Source: Streptomyces niger
Lineage (GTDB): Bacteria > Actinomycetota > Actinomycetes > Streptomycetales > Streptomycetaceae
Assembly (NCBI RefSeq): GCF_000718305.1
Contig: NZ_JOFQ01000024.1
Coordinates: 27,170-91,169, forward strand
DNA length: 64,000 nt
Reading direction: 5' to 3'
The first letter of the stretch is position 1, and each line of letters opens with the position of its first letter. This document shows positions 38,605 to 47,828 of the stretch, piece after piece. The notes below the pieces were generated by a model. The model saw only the letters and a program-made list of their open reading frames with translations, had not been told where the DNA came from and ran no database searches. The translations under genes were made by a program, and so were the position numbers.

Positions 38605-39989
38605 TGGGCCGCCTCCTCGGTCTCGGTCTCGTGCTGGGCGGCGGTCGCGTCGGGCTCGGTGGCCTCCACCGCGGCGGCCTCGGCGGGCCCGGTCGGCTCG
38701 TAGACCAGCACCGCGCGGTTGTCCGGACGCAGCCGCGCCGCGGCGACCGCCTGCACCTCCTGCGGAGTCACCTCCAGAACGCGCTGTACGGCGCTCAGGG
38801 CGAGCTGCGGGTCACCGAACAGCACCGCGTAACGGCACAGTTCGTCCGCGCGCCCGGCGACCGTCTCCAGACGGTCCAGCCACTCGCGTTCCAACTGGGC
38901 CTGCGCCCGCTCCATCTCCTCGGCGGTCGGGCCCTCCGCCGCGAAGCGCTCGAGCTCCTCGTCCACGGCCCGCTCGATGGCCGGCACCTCCACGCCGGCC
39001 GACGTCTTCACGTCCAGCCAGCCCAGCGACGGCGCGCCCGCAAGACGCAGCAGCCCGAAACCCGCCGCGACGGCGCTGCGGTCGCGGCGCACGAGGCGGT
39101 TGTACAGGCGCGACGACTCGCCGCCACCCAGGATCGTCAACGCCACGTCCGCGGCATCAGCCTCACGGGTGCCGTCGTGCGGCAGCCGGTACGCCGCCAT
39201 GAGAGCCCGCGAGGGCACCTCCTCGTGCACGACCTCCCGCAGCTCCCGGCCCATGACCTCGGGCAGCGAGCCGTCCCGCGGCGGCTGCTTGCCGTCGTGG
39301 CCCGGGATGGAGCCGAAGTACTTCTCCGCCCAGGCGAGCGTCTGCTCGGGGTCGATGTCGCCCACGATGGACAGCACGGCGTTGTTGGGCGCGTAGTACG
39401 TCCGGAAGAACGCGCGCGCATCTTCAAGAGACGCAGCGTCCAGGTCCGCCATCGACCCGATGGGCGTGTGGTGGTACGGGTGGCCCTCCGGGTAGGCCAT
39501 CGCCGTCAGCTTCTCGAACGCCGTCCCGTAAGGCACGTTGTCGTACCGCTGACGGCGCTCGTTCTTCACCACGTCCCGCTGGTTCTCCAGGGACTCCTCG
39601 TCCAGCGCGGCCAGCAGCGAACCCATCCGGTCCGCCTCCAGCCACAGGGCGAGTTCCAGCTGATGCGCCGGCATGGTCTCGAAGTAGTTCGTCCGCTCGA
39701 AACTCGTGGTGCCGTTGAGCGAACCGCCGGCGCCCTGCACCAGCTCGAAGTGACCATTGCCCTTGACCTGCGCCGAACCCTGGAACATCAGGTGCTCGAA
39801 AAGATGCGCAAGGCCCGTGCGGCCCTTCACCTCGTGGCGGGAGCCGACGTCGTACCACAGGCAGACCGCCGCGACGGGGGTCAGGTGGTCCTCGGAGAGC
39901 ACCACGCGCAGGCCATTGGCCAGCCGGTGCTCGGTCGCTGTCAGGCCGCCGGACCCGGCTTGTTCTGTGGCCGTGTGACCCATGGGCAT
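38601..39989 (-). CDS. M16-family zinc peptidase, catalytic subunit
   Basis: A 462-residue zinc metallopeptidase. The inverted motif HLFEH (His62, Glu65, His66) is present, with a distal Glu in the helix SLENQRDVVKNERRQ. A conserved segment APNNAVLSIVGDIDPEQ closes the first domain. Start ATG 39989 has GAAGGG 6 nt upstream; an ATG two codons later is also possible. It is coupled to the noncatalytic subunit by a GTGA overlap; the two should form a heterodimer that degrades peptides. Confidence 0.9.
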   Translation of the reverse strand: MPMGHTATEQAGSGGLTATEHRLANGLRVVLSEDHLTPVAAVCLWYDVGSRHEVKGRTGLAHLFEHLMFQGSAQVKGNGHFELVQGAGGSLNGTTSFERTNYFETMPAHQLELALWLEADRMGSLLAALDEESLENQRDVVKNERRQRYDNVPYGTAFEKLTAMAYPEGHPYHHTPIGSMADLDAASLEDARAFFRTYYAPNNAVLSIVGDIDPEQTLAWAEKYFGSIPGHDGKQPPRDGSLPEVMGRELREVVHEEVPSRALMAAYRLPHDGTREADAADVALTILGGGESSRLYNRLVRRDRSAVAAGFGLLRLAGAPSLGWLDVKTSAGVEVPAIERAVDEELERFAAEGPTAEEMERAQAQLEREWLDRLETVAGRADELCRYAVLFGDPQLALSAVQRVLEVTPQEVQAVAAARLRPDNRAVLVYEPTGPAEAAAVEATEPDATAAQHETETEEAAQ

Positions 39990-40324
39990 GTACGTCCCTT
40001 CGATCCGCTTGCGAGGAAGTTCTGTCACTGTATGCAAGCGCGCCGACATCTGGCGAAGTTCCCGCCCGGCACCCCGCCGCAAGGAGATTCCCCGGAACGA
40101 GGCCCGCCGCACATTCCCCTCGGACGGGCGTACGGACGGGTCGCGGTCGGCGATGTCAGACCCGCGGGCCACAATGGTCGGCGACAGGCTCAGCCGTTGA
40201 GCGCCAGCACCGGCCGCTGAGCCTGCCGCCCGGCAGGACGGACACGCACTCGCGCCGCCCCGCCGGACCAGCAGACGCCCAGCCGTAAGCGAAGCCGAGT
40301 TCGAGCGAAGGAGCCGCAGCCGCG

Positions 40325-42790
40325 ATGGCCCGCCGCAGCACGAAGACCCGACCCTCAGGGGGCACCCCCGAGCCCCAGGACTTCGAGGAGCGGATCCTCG
40401 ACATCGACGTCGTCGATGAGATGCAGGGTTCCTTCCTGGAGTACGCGTATTCGGTCATCTACTCGCGCGCCCTGCCCGACGCACGCGACGGACTCAAGCC
40501 CGTACACCGCCGCATCCTGTACCAAATGAACGAGATGGGCCTCCGCCCCGACCGCGGCTACGTCAAGTGCGCCCGCGTCGTCGGCGAGGTCATGGGTAAG
40601 CTCCACCCGCACGGCGACGCGTCCATCTACGACGCGCTCGTGCGCATGGCGCAGCCCTTCTCCATGCGGCTGCCGCTGGTCGACGGCCACGGCAACTTCG
40701 GTTCGCTCGGTAACGACGACCCGCCCGCCGCCATGCGGTACACCGAATGCCGGATGGACTCCGCCACCTCCCTGATGACGGAGTCCATCGAAGAGGACAC
40801 CGTCGACTTCCAGCCCAACTACGACGGGCAGGAGCAGGAGCCGGTCGCCCTCCCGGCGGCGTACCCGAACCTCCTCGTCAACGGCACCTCCGGCATCGCC
40901 GTCGGCATGGCGACGAACATGCCGCCGCACAACCTCGGTGAGGTCATCGCCGCCGCCCGGCACCTCATCAAGCACCCGAACGCCGACCTCGAAACGCTCA
41001 TGAAGTACGTGCCGGGGCCGGACCTGCCCACCGGCGGCCGCATCGTCGGCCTCTCCGGCATCCGCGACGCGTACGAAAAGGGCCGCGGCTCCTTCAAGAT
41101 GCGCGCCACCGCGACCGTCGAGAACGTCACGGCCCGGCGCAAGGGCCTGGTCGTCACCGAACTGCCCTTCACGGTCGGCCCCGAGAAGGTCATCTCCAAG
41201 ATCAAGGACCTGGTCGGCGCCAAGAAGCTGCAGGGCATCGCCGACGTCAAGGACCTCACCGACCGCGAGCACGGCCTCCGCCTCGTCATCGAGATCAAGA
41301 ACGGCTTCAACCCCGAAGCCGTCCTGGAGAACCTCTACAAGCTCACGCCCATGGAGGAGTCCTTCGGCATCAACAACGTCGCGCTGGTCGACGGCCAGCC
41401 GCTGACGCTGGGCCTGAAGGAACTGCTGGAGGTCTACGTCGACCACCGCTTCAACGTGGTGCGGCGACGCAGCGAATTCCGCCGCGGCAAGAAGCGCGAC
41501 CGCCTCCACCTCGTCGAGGGCCTGCTCACCGCCCTCATCGACATCGACGAGGTCATCCGACTCATCCGCTCCAGCGACAACACCGCCGAGGCCAAGCAGC
41601 GCCTCATCGAGCGCTTCGAGCTGAGCGAGATCCAGACCCAGTACATCCTCGACACGCCGCTGCGTCGCCTCACCAAGTTCGACCGCATCGAGCTGGAGTC
41701 CGAGCGCGACACCCTCCGCGCCGACATCGAGAAGCTGACCAAGATCCTCGAATCCGACGCCGAGCTGCGGAAGCTGGTCTCCAACGAACTGGCCGCGGTC
41801 GCCAAGAAGTACGGCACCGACCGCCGCACGGTCCTGCTGGAGTCCTCCGGCGCCACCGCCGCCGCGGTACCGCTCGAGGTCGCCGACGACCCCTGCCGCG
41901 TCCTGCTGTCCTCCACAGGCCTGCTGGCCCGTACGGCGGGCGGCGAGGGTTCCTTCGACATCGACGCCAAGCGCGCCAAGCACGACGTCATCGTCTCCGC
42001 CGTACCTGCCACCGCCCGCGCCGAGGTCGGCGCGGTCACCTCCACCGGACGACTGCTGCGCCTGTCGGTCATCGACCTCCCGCAGCTACCGGAGACGGCC
42101 GCCGCGCCCAGCCTGTCCGGCGGCGCGCAGATCTCCGAGTTCCTCACCCTGGAGGACGGCGAGGAGCTGATCTGCCTCACCACCCTCGACGAATCCTCAC
42201 CCGGCCTCGCCCTGGGCACGGAACACGGCGTGGTGAAGAGAGTCGTACCGGACTACCCGGCCCACAAGGAGGAGTTGGAGGTCATCTCCCTCAAGGACGG
42301 TGACCGCGTCGTCGGCGCCGTCGAACTGCGCACCGGCGAGGAGGACCTGGTCTTCATCACCGACGAGGCCCAACTGCTCCGTTACCCGGCCGCACAGGTA
42401 CGCCCGCAGGGCCGGGCCGCCGGCGGCATGGCCGGCATCAAGCTCGGCCCCGACGCGAAGGTCATCTCCTTCACCGCCGTCGACCCGGCCGCCGACGCGG
42501 TCGTCTTCACCGTCTCGGGCTCGCACGGCACCCTGGACGACGGCGTCAGTACCGCCAAGCTCACCCCGTTCGACCAGTACCCGCGCAAGGGCCGGGCGAC
42601 CGGCGGCGTCCGCTGCCAGCGCTTCCTGAAGGGCGAGGACCACCTCACGCTGGCCTGGGCCGGCGCCGCCCCGGCCCGCGCCGCCGACGCGAAGGGCAGC
42701 CCGGTCCCCCTCCCGGACCCCGACCCGCGCCGCGACGGCTCCGGCGTCCCCCTCACCAAGACGGTGGCTGCGCTGGCCGGCCCGGTGTAG
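40325..42790 (+). CDS. parC: DNA topoisomerase IV subunit A (ParC/GyrA2)
   Basis: An 821-residue type IIA topoisomerase subunit. The breakage-reunion domain includes [17 protein letters not shown] and the catalytic Tyr139 in AAMRYTEC; a coiled-coil region (about 370-470) and a C-terminal beta-propeller follow. It unlinks daughter chromosomes together with ParE, encoded here about 11 kb away on the other strand. Ala99 occupies the place of Ser83 of E. coli GyrA, as in many actinobacteria, which usually means lower quinolone sensitivity; Asp103 matches Asp87. ATG 40325 follows GAAGGAG. A long hairpin ends the gene. Confidence 0.93.
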   Translation: MARRSTKTRPSGGTPEPQDFEERILDIDVVDEMQGSFLEYAYSVIYSRALPDARDGLKPVHRRILYQMNEMGLRPDRGYVKCARVVGEVMGKLHPHGDASIYDALVRMAQPFSMRLPLVDGHGNFGSLGNDDPPAAMRYTECRMDSATSLMTESIEEDTVDFQPNYDGQEQEPVALPAAYPNLLVNGTSGIAVGMATNMPPHNLGEVIAAARHLIKHPNADLETLMKYVPGPDLPTGGRIVGLSGIRDAYEKGRGSFKMRATATVENVTARRKGLVVTELPFTVGPEKVISKIKDLVGAKKLQGIADVKDLTDREHGLRLVIEIKNGFNPEAVLENLYKLTPMEESFGINNVALVDGQPLTLGLKELLEVYVDHRFNVVRRRSEFRRGKKRDRLHLVEGLLTALIDIDEVIRLIRSSDNTAEAKQRLIERFELSEIQTQYILDTPLRRLTKFDRIELESERDTLRADIEKLTKILESDAELRKLVSNELAAVAKKYGTDRRTVLLESSGATAAAVPLEVADDPCRVLLSSTGLLARTAGGEGSFDIDAKRAKHDVIVSAVPATARAEVGAVTSTGRLLRLSVIDLPQLPETAAAPSLSGGAQISEFLTLEDGEELICLTTLDESSPGLALGTEHGVVKRVVPDYPAHKEELEVISLKDGDRVVGAVELRTGEEDLVFITDEAQLLRYPAAQVRPQGRAAGGMAGIKLGPDAKVISFTAVDPAADAVVFTVSGSHGTLDDGVSTAKLTPFDQYPRKGRATGGVRCQRFLKGEDHLTLAWAGAAPARAADAKGSPVPLPDPDPRRDGSGVPLTKTVAALAGPV

Positions 42791-42813
42791 CCGCGCCTCG
42801 TGCGCGTGCGGCG

Positions 42814-42858
42814 GAAGCCCGGCGTTGTACGACCTTGGGTCGTACGGCGCCGGGCTTC
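42814..42858 (+). terminator. parC terminator
   Basis: Outer stem GAAGCCCGGCG / CGCCGGGCTTC (11 bp) and inner stem GTACGACC / GGTCGTAC with loop TTG, beginning 23 nt past the stop. Confidence 0.85.
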
Positions 42859-42955
42859 GGCGTGGAACGGTGAAGGTGGGGAACACGGAGCCGCGGAGGC
42901 GGAGGCGGAGGCCAGGGCCGGGGTCGGGGCCGGTCGTCGCCTCGCGGCAGCTGGC

Positions 42956-44347
42956 TTACTCCCCCTCGGCCTCTTCCGGCTCCTCGTCGGAGGCGGTCGA
43001 CGGTACGTACCGCAGCACGCCCCACATCGCGTGCGGGTCGGTTTCCTCGGGCGAGGTGTCACGGCAGCCGTCCAGAGCCTTGCGCAGGGCCGGTGCATCG
43101 ATACCGGACCCGATGAGCACCAACTGCGTCAGCCGCTCCTCCCCCGAGTCCCACTCGCCGGGGTAGAACCGCAGAAAGCCGCCGACCGCGTGCACGGTGA
43201 ACTTCTGCCGACTCCCCTCCACCCCGAAGTGCACGAACCCCTTGATGCGGTACAGCCCCGCGGGCCGCGCGTCCAGGAACTCCATCAACCGCCGCGGATG
43301 CATCGGCTCTGCCGACGTGAACTCGACCGTCTCGTAGGCCGAGTGCAGATGCGACCTGTGACTGTGCCGATGGCCATGACCGGGCCCGCCGTCTCCCTCG
43401 CCGGTAGGGCCGGTGCCGCCGGTGCCGCCGGTTTCGCCCCCGGAGGCCCCTTCGCCCGCGCAGGCCGCGCACTCCTCGTGCTCGACCTCATCGTGCTCGA
43501 CCTCCTCCCGGAGCAGGTCCTCGAAGGAGAGCTGCCCCTCGGACACCCCCTCCCGAGGCCGCCGCTCGAAGAGCAGCTCCGGATCGACGCGCCCGTACGA
43601 GGCAGGCACCACCGGCGTACCGGGTGCCAGCTCCCCGAGCGTGCCCAGCAACTCCGCGCGCCGACCGGTACCGATCCGGTCGGCCTTGTTGAGCACCACG
43701 AGGTCCGCGATGCCCAGGTGGCGGTCCAGCTCGGGGTGGCGGGCGCGAGTGTCCTCAAACTCCGCCGCGTCGACCACCTCGACCAACCCGCCGTACACGA
43801 TCCGATCGCTCTCACTGGCCAGGATCATCCGGATCAGCTCCTGCGGCTCGGCCAGGCCGCTGGCTTCGATGACGATGACGTCGATGTGGGAGGACGGCCG
43901 CGCCAGCCGCTCCAGATAGGTGTCCAGCTCGCTGGTGTCGACCGCGCAGCACAGGCAGCCGTTCCCCAGCGACACCATGGAGTCGACCTGGCCCGCGACC
44001 AGCATCGCGTCGATCTCGATCGCCCCGAAGTCGTTCACGACCGCCCCGATCCGCGTGCCGCCGCTCCGGCTCAGCAGATGGTTGAGCAGGGTCGTCTTGC
44101 CGGACCCGAGAAACCCGGCGAGGACCACCACCGGAATCTGCGGCGCCACGGGCCCCTCGGCAACCGGCACCGGACTCTGCCCGAGCGCCACCTCCGGGGC
44201 GACCGAGCCCCGGTTAACACCCTGATCGCCGACGTCCGAAGGAACCGAAGGACCCGAGGGACCCGAAAGATTCGAAGGTCCCGAGAAGTCCGAGGGTCCC
44301 GACTGGCTCGAAGACGAAGCTCCCGGGTGCTGCGTGCTGCTGGTCAA
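42956..44347 (-). CDS. COG0523 (CobW/ZNG1-like) GTPase
   Basis: A 463-residue G3E-family P-loop GTPase. Walker A GFLGSGKTT lies at 78-86, the metal-binding CxCC motif GNGCLCCAV at 128-136 (Cys131, Cys133, Cys134), and NKAD supplies guanine specificity. A His-rich stretch (HGHRHSHRSHLHS) follows about residue 320, then the CobW C-terminal domain with YRIKGFVHF. These traits fit a zinc metallochaperone. The N-terminal 45 residues are a low-complexity Ser/Pro/Gly tail. The start is TTG 44347 with GGAGGC upstream. I see no Zur box next to it. Confidence 0.9.
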   Translation of the reverse strand: MTSSTQHPGASSSSQSGPSDFSGPSNLSGPSGPSVPSDVGDQGVNRGSVAPEVALGQSPVPVAEGPVAPQIPVVVLAGFLGSGKTTLLNHLLSRSGGTRIGAVVNDFGAIEIDAMLVAGQVDSMVSLGNGCLCCAVDTSELDTYLERLARPSSHIDVIVIEASGLAEPQELIRMILASESDRIVYGGLVEVVDAAEFEDTRARHPELDRHLGIADLVVLNKADRIGTGRRAELLGTLGELAPGTPVVPASYGRVDPELLFERRPREGVSEGQLSFEDLLREEVEHDEVEHEECAACAGEGASGGETGGTGGTGPTGEGDGGPGHGHRHSHRSHLHSAYETVEFTSAEPMHPRRLMEFLDARPAGLYRIKGFVHFGVEGSRQKFTVHAVGGFLRFYPGEWDSGEERLTQLVLIGSGIDAPALRKALDGCRDTSPEETDPHAMWGVLRYVPSTASDEEPEEAEGE

Positions 44348-44379
44348 GGGGGCGCCTCCAGTGCGTCCGGTCGGCCGGA

Positions 44380-44505
44380 ATGCCGGAACGGGATGTCGGT
44401 CGGGATGCCGGTGGGTAGCTCGGTCGGGATGCCGGTAGGTAGGTCGCTCGGGATGTTGGTCGGTACGTCGGTCGGGGTGTCGGTCGGGGTGTCGGTCGGT
44501 TCTGA
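44380..44505. repeat. Degenerate 12-bp tandem array
   Basis: About ten copies of a 12-bp unit such as GGTCGGGATGCC or GGTCGGGGTGTC. On the minus strand it would encode PTD/PTG repeats (TPTDTPTDVPTNIPSDLPTG); on the plus strand a GV/GM repeat. It lies directly upstream of the TTG start of the GTPase gene. Confidence 0.8.
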
Positions 44506-44759
44506 GTATGCGGTTGATCTATCAGCAGCGTGCGGTCGATCCGCCAAGTCCAGCAGGCCAGCACCCGACTCCGGGGTCCCCTCCCCCCCCCCCCGCCCCC
44601 CACCCACACCCCCTCACCCCGACGGCGGAAAGCCGCCATGTCGCCCCATTCAGCTTTATCTCGCCTCGCGTCGGCGAACCCAGTTCACGGCCATGCGAGC
44701 CGAACCGCAGCGGCGGGCTCCGGCCATTGCGGCCGCGGTGTCCGCCGGGGGCGCGGTAC

Positions 44760-44778
44760 GCAGGTTAGGGTCACCTAT
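44760..44778 (+). promoter_or_regulatory. Iron box (DmdR1/IdeR site)
   Basis: GCAGGTTAGGGTCACCTAT matches the iron-box consensus TTAGGTTAGGCTAACCTAA at 14 of 19 positions, including the core AGGTTAGG and ACCTA. It ends at the base before the GTG start of the Apd1-like gene, and a possible -10 element TAGGGT lies inside it. Confidence 0.7.
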
Positions 44779-45843
44779 GTGAGTACCTGCGCAACCGCCT
44801 CCCGTATGGCGGCCGAACCTTTGGCCGGTACGGCGGCCACCGCCCGTACCTGGCTTCTCATCGAGCAGAGCGGACCCTGGGGCGCCCAGGCACTCACCGA
44901 CAGCCATCTCGATCCGGCCGTCGGCCGCGCCCTGGAGGCCGCCTCCGAAGACACCGACGTACGCGTCGCCCTCATCCGTCGTCCCGGTCGCCACGCCGAC
45001 CAGCGGGCCGGGGCACCACGTCGGGTTTTCCTCGCCCATACCTCGCCCGGCCGTTCATGGATCCGCACGACGCGTATCGCCGATCCGGCCTCGCTCCCCG
45101 AGCTGGACTTCGCGGCGCTGAGTGCGGGCGAGCACGGCGATATCTGGGAGCCGTACCAGGGCCTGCCGCCGGTGCTCGTGTGTACCAATGGCAAACGCGA
45201 CCGCTGCTGTGCCGTGCTCGGCCGGCCGCTCGCCGCGGAGCTGGCGGCGGACGGTATGGAGGCGTGGGAGGTCACGCACATCGGCGGCCACCGTTTCTCC
45301 CCCACGCTTTTCGTGCTGCCGTACGGATACGCATACGGCCGGGCCGAGGCGCCACTGGTGAAGGACGCCGTGGTGGCGGCGCGTGACGGTCGTGTCGTCA
45401 TCGACCACTGTCGGGGTCGCTCCACCTGGGACCGGCCGGCGCAGGCGGCCGACCTCGCGGTCCGTGAGGCGATCGGCGAGGAGCGCGCCGACGCCCTCGA
45501 TGTCGTCGATGTCGTTCGTGTGGACGATGCCGGCGGTGCCGGCGATGGCAGCGATGTCGGTGATGGCGGCGACGCTGGCACCCGCCCGAGTGCGGAGACG
45601 GAGGTCGGTGGGCCTGCCTGGCATCTCACGGTGACCCATGTCGACGGCCGGTCCTGGCAGGTCGTCGTCGAGCAGCGGACCGGCGACGCCGCCACTCCGA
45701 CCAGTTGCGGGGCCGCCATCGCCCCGCCGACGTACATGTTCGTTTCAGGCATCACTGCCCACACCCCCGTGGTGAGTGGCGAGGCCCCCTCTGATGAAGC
45801 CCTCGCCGGATCTGTCGCCGGACCTGTCGCCGGCGCGGCGTGA
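44779..45843 (+). CDS. Sucrase/ferredoxin-like (Apd1-type) [2Fe-2S] protein
   Basis: A 354-residue protein with a thioredoxin-like ferredoxin domain. Cys135 and Cys144 (CTNGKRDRCC, spacing C-x8-C) and His167/His171 (HIGGH, spacing H-x3-H) match the two-Cys two-His cluster ligands of yeast Apd1. A Gly/Asp-rich variable linker lies near 250-275 and a short C-terminal domain follows. Redox partners are unknown; related proteins have been linked to ferric-siderophore reduction. GTG 44779 has no ribosome site, so the mRNA may be leaderless. An iron box abuts the start, predicting repression by iron. Confidence 0.85.
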   Translation: MSTCATASRMAAEPLAGTAATARTWLLIEQSGPWGAQALTDSHLDPAVGRALEAASEDTDVRVALIRRPGRHADQRAGAPRRVFLAHTSPGRSWIRTTRIADPASLPELDFAALSAGEHGDIWEPYQGLPPVLVCTNGKRDRCCAVLGRPLAAELAADGMEAWEVTHIGGHRFSPTLFVLPYGYAYGRAEAPLVKDAVVAARDGRVVIDHCRGRSTWDRPAQAADLAVREAIGEERADALDVVDVVRVDDAGGAGDGSDVGDGGDAGTRPSAETEVGGPAWHLTVTHVDGRSWQVVVEQRTGDAATPTSCGAAIAPPTYMFVSGITAHTPVVSGEAPSDEALAGSVAGPVAGAA

Positions 45844-46100
45844 CGCGTGGCGCGTGACGCGTGGCGTGACCGCCACTCTGGTCACCTCCGCCGCATCCTC
45901 CGCTTCCGGTCGATTACTTTCTGTGAATACGTCTGAAGGTTAGGCGAATTCGGCGGGGGCGTGGCGGGCCTGTGGATAACTCTCGTCGGCGCGGTGCGGC
46001 CAGTCATGACGGGACGTGACCGGTCTTCCGTCGTCGGTCGGCGGACCGTCCCGCCCCCGCGATTACCCCGCCTCCGCGACCCCGCTTACTGTTCGTTCAT

Positions 46101-47828
46101 ATGGGCGGCGGAGACGACGAGAGAGCAGGCGGGCGCGGGACGGCCGGTGAGCCGCGGAGCGGCGGCCGGGCGTGGCCGCGGCCGCGCTGGCCGCGTCGCG
46201 TGTTCGCGCAGGTGCTGCTGGTGCAGCTGGCCATCGCCGCCGGTGTGACCGCGCTGGCGACCGGTCTCTTCCTCGCGCCGCTCAGCGCGCAGCTGGACGA
46301 TCAGGCCATGCGCCGTGCCCTGGCCATCGCCCAGACGACCGCCGCTGAGCCTCGTCTGGACGACGCGCTGGAAGCTTCCCGGCCGTCTCGCGGTGGGCCT
46401 GTCCAGGCGGTCGCGGAGCGGATTCGCCGGGCGACGGGCGCCGAGTACGTCGTGGTCATGGATGAGCACGGGGTGCGGTGGTCGCACACCGATCCGCAGC
46501 AGATCGGTCGGCACGTGTCCACGGACCCGAGCGCCGCCCTCTCCGGGCGGCAGGTCATGCAGATCGACGAGGGCACTCTCGGGCGCTCGGCTCGCGGCAA
46601 GGTGCCGTTGCGGGACGACGACGGCCGCATCGTCGGCGCCGTGTCCGTGGGGATCGCGTACGAGAGCGTGCAGCAGCGGTTGCTGTCGACCGTGCCGGAT
46701 CTGCTGGCGTACGCGGGCGGGGCGCTGGCGGTGGGGGCGCTCGCGGCCTATCTCGTCGCTCGCAGGCTTCAGCGTCGCACCCACGACCTGGCCTTCTCCG
46801 ACATCTCCGCGTTGCTCACCGAGCGGGAGGCGATGCTGCACGGCATCCGTGAGGGGTTCGTCGCGCTGGACGGGCAGGGACGCATCCGGTTGCTGAACGA
46901 CGAAGCGCAGCGGTTGCTCGATCTCCGGGCGGAGGACACCGGCCGTCCCTTGGAGTCCGTGCTGCCTCCGGGGCGTACGACGGACGTGCTGGCCGGGCGG
47001 GCTTCGGGGGCCGATCTGCTCACTGTCAGTGGGCAGCGTGTCCTGGTGGCGAACCGGATGCCGACCGATGACGGCGGTGCCGTGGTGACGCTGCGGGACC
47101 GTACGGAGCTGGAGCGGCTGGGCCGGGAGCTGGACGGTACGCGGGGGCTGATCGATGCGTTGCGGGCGCAGGATCACGAGCATGCGAACCGGCTGCACAC
47201 GCTGCTGGGGCTGCTCGAACTGGGCTTGTACGAGGAGGCCGTGGAGTTCGTGACGCACGCGGTGGGGGTGCATCGGGCCACGGCCGAGCAGGTCACCGAG
47301 CGGGTGCACGATCCGTTGTTGGCGGCGCTGCTGGTGGGCAAGGCGACGGTCGCTGCCGAGCGTGGCGTGTCGCTGAGCATCGCGACGTCGACGCGGTTGC
47401 CGGACCGGGTGGTGGATCCGCACGCCCTCGTCACGGTCGTCGGCAATCTGGTCGACAACGCGCTGGACGCAGCCGCGGGTGAGCGGGACGGGCAGGTCGA
47501 GGTGGAGGTGCGCACGGAAGGCCGGACGGCGATCGTGCGGGTCAGTGACAACGGTCCCGGAGTGCCGCGGGAGCGGCGTCAGGCGATCTTCACGGAGGGG
47601 TGGACCACGAAGGAGCCGCCGGCGCACGGGCAGCGCGGTATCGGGCTGGTCCTCGTGCGGCGACTGGCGGAGCGTTACGGGGGCGGCGCGGAGGTGGACG
47701 AGCGTCCGGGTGGCGGCGCGCGGTTCACGGTGACGCTCCCCGATGCGCTCGCGGACGCCCTGTCCGAGACGCACGGTGCCGCGGTGGACGGGGAATCGTT
47801 GACCGATCCCACGGGAGGCGCGCAGTGA
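46101..47828 (+). CDS. CitA/DcuS-type sensor histidine kinase
   Basis: A 575-residue membrane kinase. TM1 lies at about 33-58, an extracytoplasmic PDC/PAS sensor at about 60-190, TM2 at about 200-220 (LLAYAGGALAVGALAAYLVA), a cytoplasmic PAS domain at about 235-340, the SpoOB-type H-box DHEHANRLHTL (His359) and a GHKL ATPase ending GQRGIGLVLVRRL. Members of this family sense carboxylates such as citrate or C4-acids. ATG 46101 has no ribosome site and TACTGT lies 8 nt upstream. It overlaps its response regulator by 4 nt and converges on an acetate-type symporter gene. Confidence 0.9.
   Translation: MGGGDDERAGGRGTAGEPRSGGRAWPRPRWPRRVFAQVLLVQLAIAAGVTALATGLFLAPLSAQLDDQAMRRALAIAQTTAAEPRLDDALEASRPSRGGPVQAVAERIRRATGAEYVVVMDEHGVRWSHTDPQQIGRHVSTDPSAALSGRQVMQIDEGTLGRSARGKVPLRDDDGRIVGAVSVGIAYESVQQRLLSTVPDLLAYAGGALAVGALAAYLVARRLQRRTHDLAFSDISALLTEREAMLHGIREGFVALDGQGRIRLLNDEAQRLLDLRAEDTGRPLESVLPPGRTTDVLAGRASGADLLTVSGQRVLVANRMPTDDGGAVVTLRDRTELERLGRELDGTRGLIDALRAQDHEHANRLHTLLGLLELGLYEEAVEFVTHAVGVHRATAEQVTERVHDPLLAALLVGKATVAAERGVSLSIATSTRLPDRVVDPHALVTVVGNLVDNALDAAAGERDGQVEVEVRTEGRTAIVRVSDNGPGVPRERRQAIFTEGWTTKEPPAHGQRGIGLVLVRRLAERYGGGAEVDERPGGGARFTVTLPDALADALSETHGAAVDGESLTDPTGGAQ

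Larger units (their letters stand above)
44348..44778. other. Divergent region with PT-repeat array and poly-C run
   Basis: A 431-bp stretch between the GTPase gene and the Apd1-like gene. It holds a 12/24-bp tandem array (44380-44505), a run of about 12 C at 44583-44594 and, at the right end, an iron box. No gene is called although frames are open on both strands. Confidence 0.5.

Noticed and set aside
44344..44607. 87-codon minus-strand frame with PTD repeats before the GTPase gene
   Set aside because: Repeat-derived text and a poly-C/poly-G coding start; better described as a DNA repeat array.
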